In this document: in pieces, positions 7,150 to 9,908 of the stretch
Numbering within the stretch: the stretch's first letter is position 1
How the letters are laid out: every line of letters begins with the position of its first letter
Assembly: GCA_023423775.1 (NCBI GenBank)
Contig: JAFAEZ010000171.1
Span: 1-9,908 of the forward strand
Source: Pseudomonadota bacterium
GTDB lineage: Bacteria; Pseudomonadota; Alphaproteobacteria; Sphingomonadales; Sphingomonadaceae
Length of the DNA: 9,908 bases
Direction of reading: 5' to 3'
Position numbers and translations under genes: made by a program
Notes under the pieces: model-generated
Told to the model about the DNA's origin: nothing
The model's database searches: none
What the model saw: only the letters and a program-made list of their open reading frames with translations

Positions 7150-8494
7150 CCTCTTCGGCCGCCGGTGCCTGGACCGGGAAGATGTTCGGATTGAGCTGGA
7201 GCGCCTGGCGCCGCTGGGCCTCCGCCGCGGCGGCGTTGCCCAGCGCGGCATAGATGTCCGCCGCGACGGCGTGCAGCTCGGACGTCCGCCACGGCGAGGC
7301 GAGCACCTGCTCGATCAGGGTGCGGGCTTCCGGCGCGCGGTTGTTGGCGAGCAAAGCCTTGGCGAGCCGGACCTTGGTCTCGCCGAACGGCCGGTTGGCG
7401 TGGTCGCGCTCGGCCAGAGTCAGCGCGCAGCTCCAATTCTCGACCGCGAAGCAATGGCTCAGCGCGTCGCTGTAGCTGGCCTCGGGGAAGCGGCTCAGCC
7501 TTTTCTCCCACGCTTCGGACGCCTTGGCCGTCCAATCGAGCATGGCGGCAGGATCGCCGCGACGGCGGGCCAGTTCGGACAAGGCGTCGAACGCGGCGGG
7601 ATCGCCGGTGCGGCTGGCGATGCGGGCGTAGAGGCGCTCGGCGCTGCCGAGATCGCCGTTCAGCGCGTTGACCTCGGCGATGCGCCGCTCCGTCCGCCAG
7701 TCGCCGGGGAAGACCGCATTGGCGCGCTGGAAGCGGGCGAGCGCTTCGTCCCGCCGCCCGGCCTGGAGCGCGGCGAGGCCCCGCTGCACTTCCAGCTCGG
7801 CCACTTCCTGCGGCGTGCGGCGGCTGGGGCCGGCGGCGGCCTGGTCGAACGCGCGGGCGGCGAGGTCCGGCCGGCCGACGCGGCTATTGAAAATGGCCCG
7901 GCGCAGGTTGGCTGTGCCGGCAACGTGGCGCTCGGCTTCGTCATAGGCTTGGGCGGCGGCGCCATATTGGCCGCGCGCGAAGGCGATGTCGCCGCGCATC
8001 GCGGCGATGTCGGCCTGCTCGGCGGCGGTCGGGGCGACCGCATAATGGCGGACCGAATTCAGCGCTTTCTCGGCCTCGCCGATCCGGTTGAGGGCGAGGT
8101 CGAGCTCGGCCTTGGCGAGGTGCGGGCCGTCGTTGCGCGGGGCGAATTTGAAAGCCCGCGCCAGCGCGGCGTCGGCCGCCGCAAAATCGTCATAGGAGCC
8201 GGTGAGGCGCGCCCGCAGCATGTAGCGCCGGGCGAGCGTCTCCTGCGTCAGCCAGTCGCGCGGCCGGTCGCGGCTGGTCGCCTCGGCGTCGGCGATGCGG
8301 CGGTCGAGCTGGGCGAGGGCGTCTTCGTAAGTCTGGGCGACGCCGCTGGTCGTGCCGGCGAAGGGAAGCATCGGCGCTGGCCGACTGAGGATACTGAAGG
8401 AGCGCTCCAAGGCGACCAGTCCGAGGACCGCCAGCGCAAGGATGATGAGCCAGCGCCACCCGAACCCGTTCCGTGCCGTCTCGTCCGCCGCCAT
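7130..8494 (-). CDS. Membrane-anchored tetratricopeptide repeat protein
   Basis: With an ATG start at 8494 the product has 454 residues: a short polar N-terminus, one hydrophobic segment (about residues 15-29, WLIILALAVLGLVAL), then a long helical region rich in Ala, Arg and Glu with repeated A-x3-Y/F and G-x2-A-A spacings typical of TPR helices, and an Ala/Pro/Glu-rich tail. Clear TPR-like units include the stretches around GQYGAAAQAYDEAERH, AGRRDEALARFQRANAVFP and GNAAAAEAQRRQALQLNP, the last being a textbook closing repeat. A single signal anchor suggests the TPR array faces the periplasm and acts as a protein scaffold; no catalytic motif is seen. It follows the Lrp-type gene on the same strand by 54 bases and may be co-transcribed. 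A GTG at 8512 would add six residues but has worse ribosome-site spacing. Function unknown. Confidence 0.85.
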   Translation of the reverse strand: MAADETARNGFGWRWLIILALAVLGLVALERSFSILSRPAPMLPFAGTTSGVAQTYEDALAQLDRRIADAEATSRDRPRDWLTQETLARRYMLRARLTGSYDDFAAADAALARAFKFAPRNDGPHLAKAELDLALNRIGEAEKALNSVRHYAVAPTAAEQADIAAMRGDIAFARGQYGAAAQAYDEAERHVAGTANLRRAIFNSRVGRPDLAARAFDQAAAGPSRRTPQEVAELEVQRGLAALQAGRRDEALARFQRANAVFPGDWRTERRIAEVNALNGDLGSAERLYARIASRTGDPAAFDALSELARRRGDPAAMLDWTAKASEAWEKRLSRFPEASYSDALSHCFAVENWSCALTLAERDHANRPFGETKVRLAKALLANNRAPEARTLIEQVLASPWRTSELHAVAADIYAALGNAAAAEAQRRQALQLNPNIFPVQAPAAEEANPAAM

Positions 8495-8500
8495 CATATT

Positions 8501-8504
8501 CTCC
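8501..8504 (-). promoter_or_regulatory. Ribosome binding site deciding the TPR gene start
   Basis: GGAG on the minus strand lies 6 bases before the ATG at 8494 and 3 bases before a tandem ATG at 8497. The longer frame opening with GTG at 8512 has AAAGG only one base ahead, which is too close. This favours the second ATG as the start. Confidence 0.5.
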
Positions 8505-8548
8505 GAAGTCACGCCTTTCTGCAGATTATCGCAGATTCGGCGGGGGCG

Positions 8549-9016
8549 CTACCGCGGCGGGCTTTCGGGCAAAGGATAGGCGGTGGTCGCCTTGACCCGC
8601 TCCATCGCGAAGCGCGACGTGACGTTCTTCAGCGGCACCTTTTCGATCAGCTTGCGATAGAAGGCGTCATAGGCGGTCATGCTGCCGACCGACACGCGCA
8701 GCAGATAATCGATGTCGCCGGCCATGCGGTAGACGTCCATCACTTCCGGCATTTCCGAAATTGCCTCGGCGAAGCGCCCGAGCCATTCGGCCGAATGGTC
8801 GTTGGTCTGGATGTCGACGAACACGGTGATGTCGAGGCCGATCGCGACCGGATCGAGCAAGGCGACGCGCCGCTGGATCACGCCTTGCTCCTCGAGCCGC
8901 TGGATGCGGCGCCAGGTCGGCGTCTGCGAGAGGTTCACCCGGCTGCCGATTTCGGTCACCGGGACCGACGCGTCTTCCTGCAGAATGGCCAGGATCTTGA
9001 GGTCGGTATGATCCAC
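8549..9016 (-). CDS. Lrp/AsnC family transcriptional regulator, DecR/CyuR-like
   Basis: The 155-residue length is standard for Lrp/AsnC proteins. Residues 1-50 hold the winged helix-turn-helix, with the recognition helix in NLSQTPTWRRIQRLEEQG (28-45); residues 60-145 form the ligand-binding RAM domain with the typical GDIDYLLRV (100-108). The NLS-x-TP-x-W-x-R helix, VALLDPVAIGL (51-61), the HSAEW segment (74-78), SEMPEV (87-92) and the SRFAMER (134-140) closely recall E. coli DecR (YbaO/CyuR), a cysteine-responsive activator; this comparison is from memory. The start is GTG at 9016, chosen because GGAG lies 7 bases upstream and the protein then begins like its relatives; the frame stays open further upstream only because it runs antisense through cysD. 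It is divergent from cysD and upstream of the TPR gene, suggesting control of sulfur assimilation or of itself. Confidence 0.93.
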   Translation of the reverse strand: MDHTDLKILAILQEDASVPVTEIGSRVNLSQTPTWRRIQRLEEQGVIQRRVALLDPVAIGLDITVFVDIQTNDHSAEWLGRFAEAISEMPEVMDVYRMAGDIDYLLRVSVGSMTAYDAFYRKLIEKVPLKNVTSRFAMERVKATTAYPLPESPPR

Positions 9017-9023
9017 GCAGATG

Positions 9024-9027
9024 CTCC
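9024..9027 (-). promoter_or_regulatory. Ribosome binding site deciding the Lrp-type gene start
   Basis: GGAG on the minus strand sits 7 bases before GTG 9016, fixing the start of the regulator within a reading frame that otherwise continues far upstream. Confidence 0.6.
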
Positions 9028-9043
9028 GAAATTGGAAGAAAAG
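9028..9043. promoter_or_regulatory. AT-rich island next to the Lrp-type gene start, candidate operator
   Basis: An A-rich 16-base tract, reading GAAATTGGAAGAAAAG on the plus strand, lies just upstream of the regulator's ribosome site in otherwise very GC-rich DNA. It contains GGAAGA, whose reverse complement TCTTCC recurs in the second island at 9117-9129. Lrp-type regulators often bind AT-rich sites and control themselves, so this is a candidate autoregulatory site. The evidence is base composition and position only. Confidence 0.3.
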
Positions 9044-9116
9044 TGTCGTCGGCGGGCGAGCTGAACCGGACGGGTGCCGCCCGCGCCGCCTTATAGGGCG
9101 GAATCCGCTCACCGGC

Positions 9117-9129
9117 AGAAAAATCTTCC
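9117..9129. promoter_or_regulatory. AT-rich imperfect palindrome upstream of cysD, candidate regulator site
   Basis: AGAAAAATCTTCC contains GAA-N5-TTC symmetry and lies about 58 bases before the cysD GTG, in the gap between the divergent regulator and cysD. It is one of two AT-rich islands in that gap. The position suits an operator or promoter-proximal element for cysD; no clear -35/-10 pair could be assigned. Confidence 0.3.
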
Positions 9130-9187
9130 AAGGCGCTGCGTCATCGGGTCTGGACAGGGACCCGTCTTCGCGGGACAGAATGGCCCC

Positions 9188-9826
9188 GTGACCCGTTCCC
9201 TCACCCATATCGAGCAGCTCGAGGCCGAGAGCATCCACATCCTGCGCGAGGTGGTGGCCGAGGCCGAGCGGCCGGTGATGCTCTATTCGGTCGGCAAGGA
9301 CAGCGCGGTGATGCTCCATCTCGCGCGCAAGGCCTTCTATCCCGCGCCGCCGCCTTTCCCTTTGCTCCATGTCGACACGACCTGGAAGTTCAAGGACATG
9401 TACGCGCTGCGCGACCGCGTCGCCGCCGAGAGCGGGATGGAGCTGATCGTCCACCGCAACCCAGAGGCCGAGGCGCGCGGCATCAATCCGTTCGACCATG
9501 GCAGCCTCCACACCGACCTGTGGAAGACCGAGGGGCTGAAGCAGGCGCTCGACCTCTACGGCTTCGACGCCGCGTTCGGCGGTGCCCGCCGCGACGAGGA
9601 GAAGAGCCGCGCCAAGGAGCGCGTGTTCAGCTTCCGCTCGGCCAGCCACCGCTGGGACCCGAAGAACCAGCGGCCCGAGCTCTGGAACCTCTACAACGCC
9701 CGCAAGGCCAAGGGCGAAAGCATCCGCGTATTCCCGCACACCAACTGGACCGAGCTCGACATCTGGCATTACATCCACGCCGAGGCGATCCCGATCGTGC
9801 CGCTCTACCTCGCCGCGCCGCGGCCT
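9188..9826 (+). CDS. cysD: Sulfate adenylyltransferase subunit 2, 3' end lost at a chimeric junction
   Basis: CysD with CysN makes adenosine 5'-phosphosulfate from sulfate and ATP, the first step of assimilatory sulfate reduction in the cytoplasm. Seen in order: [18 protein letters not shown] (5-22), the PP-loop [10 protein letters not shown] (34-43), HVDTTWKF (61-68), INPFDHG (99-105), [15 protein letters not shown] (131-145), [14 protein letters not shown] (154-167) and [15 protein letters not shown] (182-196). About 213 residues follow the family, ending at LAAPRP; full-length CysD has about 300. After that the plus strand becomes a reverse-complement copy of an earlier part of this same gene, and the frame drifts through about 24 unrelated, Arg-rich residues to a TGA at 9899-9901. 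The start is GTG 9188, giving the normal N-terminus; GGGA lies 12 bases ahead. The break is probably an artefact, with cysN expected downstream in the real genome. Confidence 0.93.
9383..9470 (+). repeat. Inverted repeat, left arm (inside cysD)
   Basis: These 88 bases of cysD (encoding the [13 protein letters not shown] region to the NPEA region) recur as the reverse complement at 9821-9908, with 87 of 88 positions identical by eye. The single difference is A at 9459 (Asn codon) against the complement of 9832 (Thr codon). Beyond 9470 one mismatch is followed by six more matching bases. This arm is the one in correct gene context. Confidence 0.95.
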
Positions 9827-9908
9827 CTGGGGTGCGGTGGACGATCAGCTCCATCCCGCTCTCGGCGGCGACGCGGTCGCGCAGCGCGTACATGTCCTTG
9901 AACTTCCA
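9821..9908 (-). repeat. Inverted repeat, right arm at the window end (displaced copy of cysD)
   Basis: This is the reverse complement of 9383-9470, separated from it by 350 bases and running to the very last base of the window. It replaces the sequence that should encode the C-terminal third of CysD. The short open frame it creates on the minus strand (9627-9893) begins with the CysD segment [20 protein letters not shown] and is a by-product, not a gene. A fold-back chimera or mis-assembly is the simplest explanation. Confidence 0.93.

Noticed and set aside
5389..7251. A 620-codon minus-strand frame across gckA and the DUF2459 gene.
   Set aside because: Its composition is Arg/Pro-rich and both underlying genes have family motifs in other frames.
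6887..9064. A 725-codon plus-strand frame opposite the TPR and regulator genes.
   Set aside because: It is the longest open frame here, but it is antisense to two well-supported genes and has no recognisable domain.
9061..9110. TATAG/TATAAG element near 9091-9096 as a -10 box for cysD or the regulator.
   Set aside because: No matching -35 hexamer lies at 16-18 bases on either strand, and the distance to the regulator start is long.
9017..9778. N-terminal extension of the Lrp-type regulator to a 409-residue protein.
   Set aside because: The added part is antisense to cysD and the regulator has a proper GTG start with a well-spaced ribosome site and normal family length.
9627..9893. A second, minus-strand cysD-like gene start.
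   Set aside because: Its CysD-like residues come only from the inverted 88-base copy; the rest is antisense cysD.

Overview
The window is GC-rich, gene-dense DNA with short intergenic gaps, and nearly every protein recalls an alphaproteobacterial family. Codon use and gene content (a TVP38/FAD-oxidoreductase fusion next to rSAM-associated glycosyltransferases, GckA, MtnP, and an Lrp-type regulator divergent from cysD) suggest a sphingomonad-like alphaproteobacterium. This placement is an inference from protein character; no rRNA or other marker is present.

Left part (1-4282): a divergent four-gene cassette. Leftward run a membrane protein fused to a flavin disulfide oxidoreductase (435-2567) and, overlapping it by 4 bases, a DUF2064 nucleotide-sugar-transferase-like protein cut by the window edge (1-438). 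Rightward run a radical SAM enzyme with a Cys-rich C-terminus (2637-3632) and, overlapping by one base, a small family 2 glycosyltransferase (3632-4282). The two transferases belong to the families called rSAM/selenodomain-associated transferases 1 and 2, also labelled arsenosugar-biosynthesis glycosyltransferases. The four genes probably make or modify one glycosylated product at the inner membrane; the product is unknown, and no arsM or arsR is visible.

Middle part (4273-7149): mtnP (methylthioadenosine phosphorylase) and glycerate 2-kinase gckA form a leftward pair whose mtnP end meets the glycosyltransferase tail-to-tail. A rightward DUF2459/TIGR02117 envelope protein of unknown function follows, divergent from gckA.

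Right part (7130-9908): a membrane-anchored TPR protein and an Lrp/AsnC regulator resembling the cysteine-responsive DecR/CyuR type run leftward. Divergent from the regulator, across a 171-base gap with two AT-rich islands, is cysD, the small subunit of sulfate adenylyltransferase. CysD is intact for about 213 residues, then the sequence turns into a reverse-complement copy of 88 bases of cysD itself, reaching the last base of the window. This looks like a fold-back chimera at a contig end rather than biology. No tRNA, rRNA, CRISPR array, insertion sequence or prophage gene was seen, and no gene-free stretch exceeds 300 bases.
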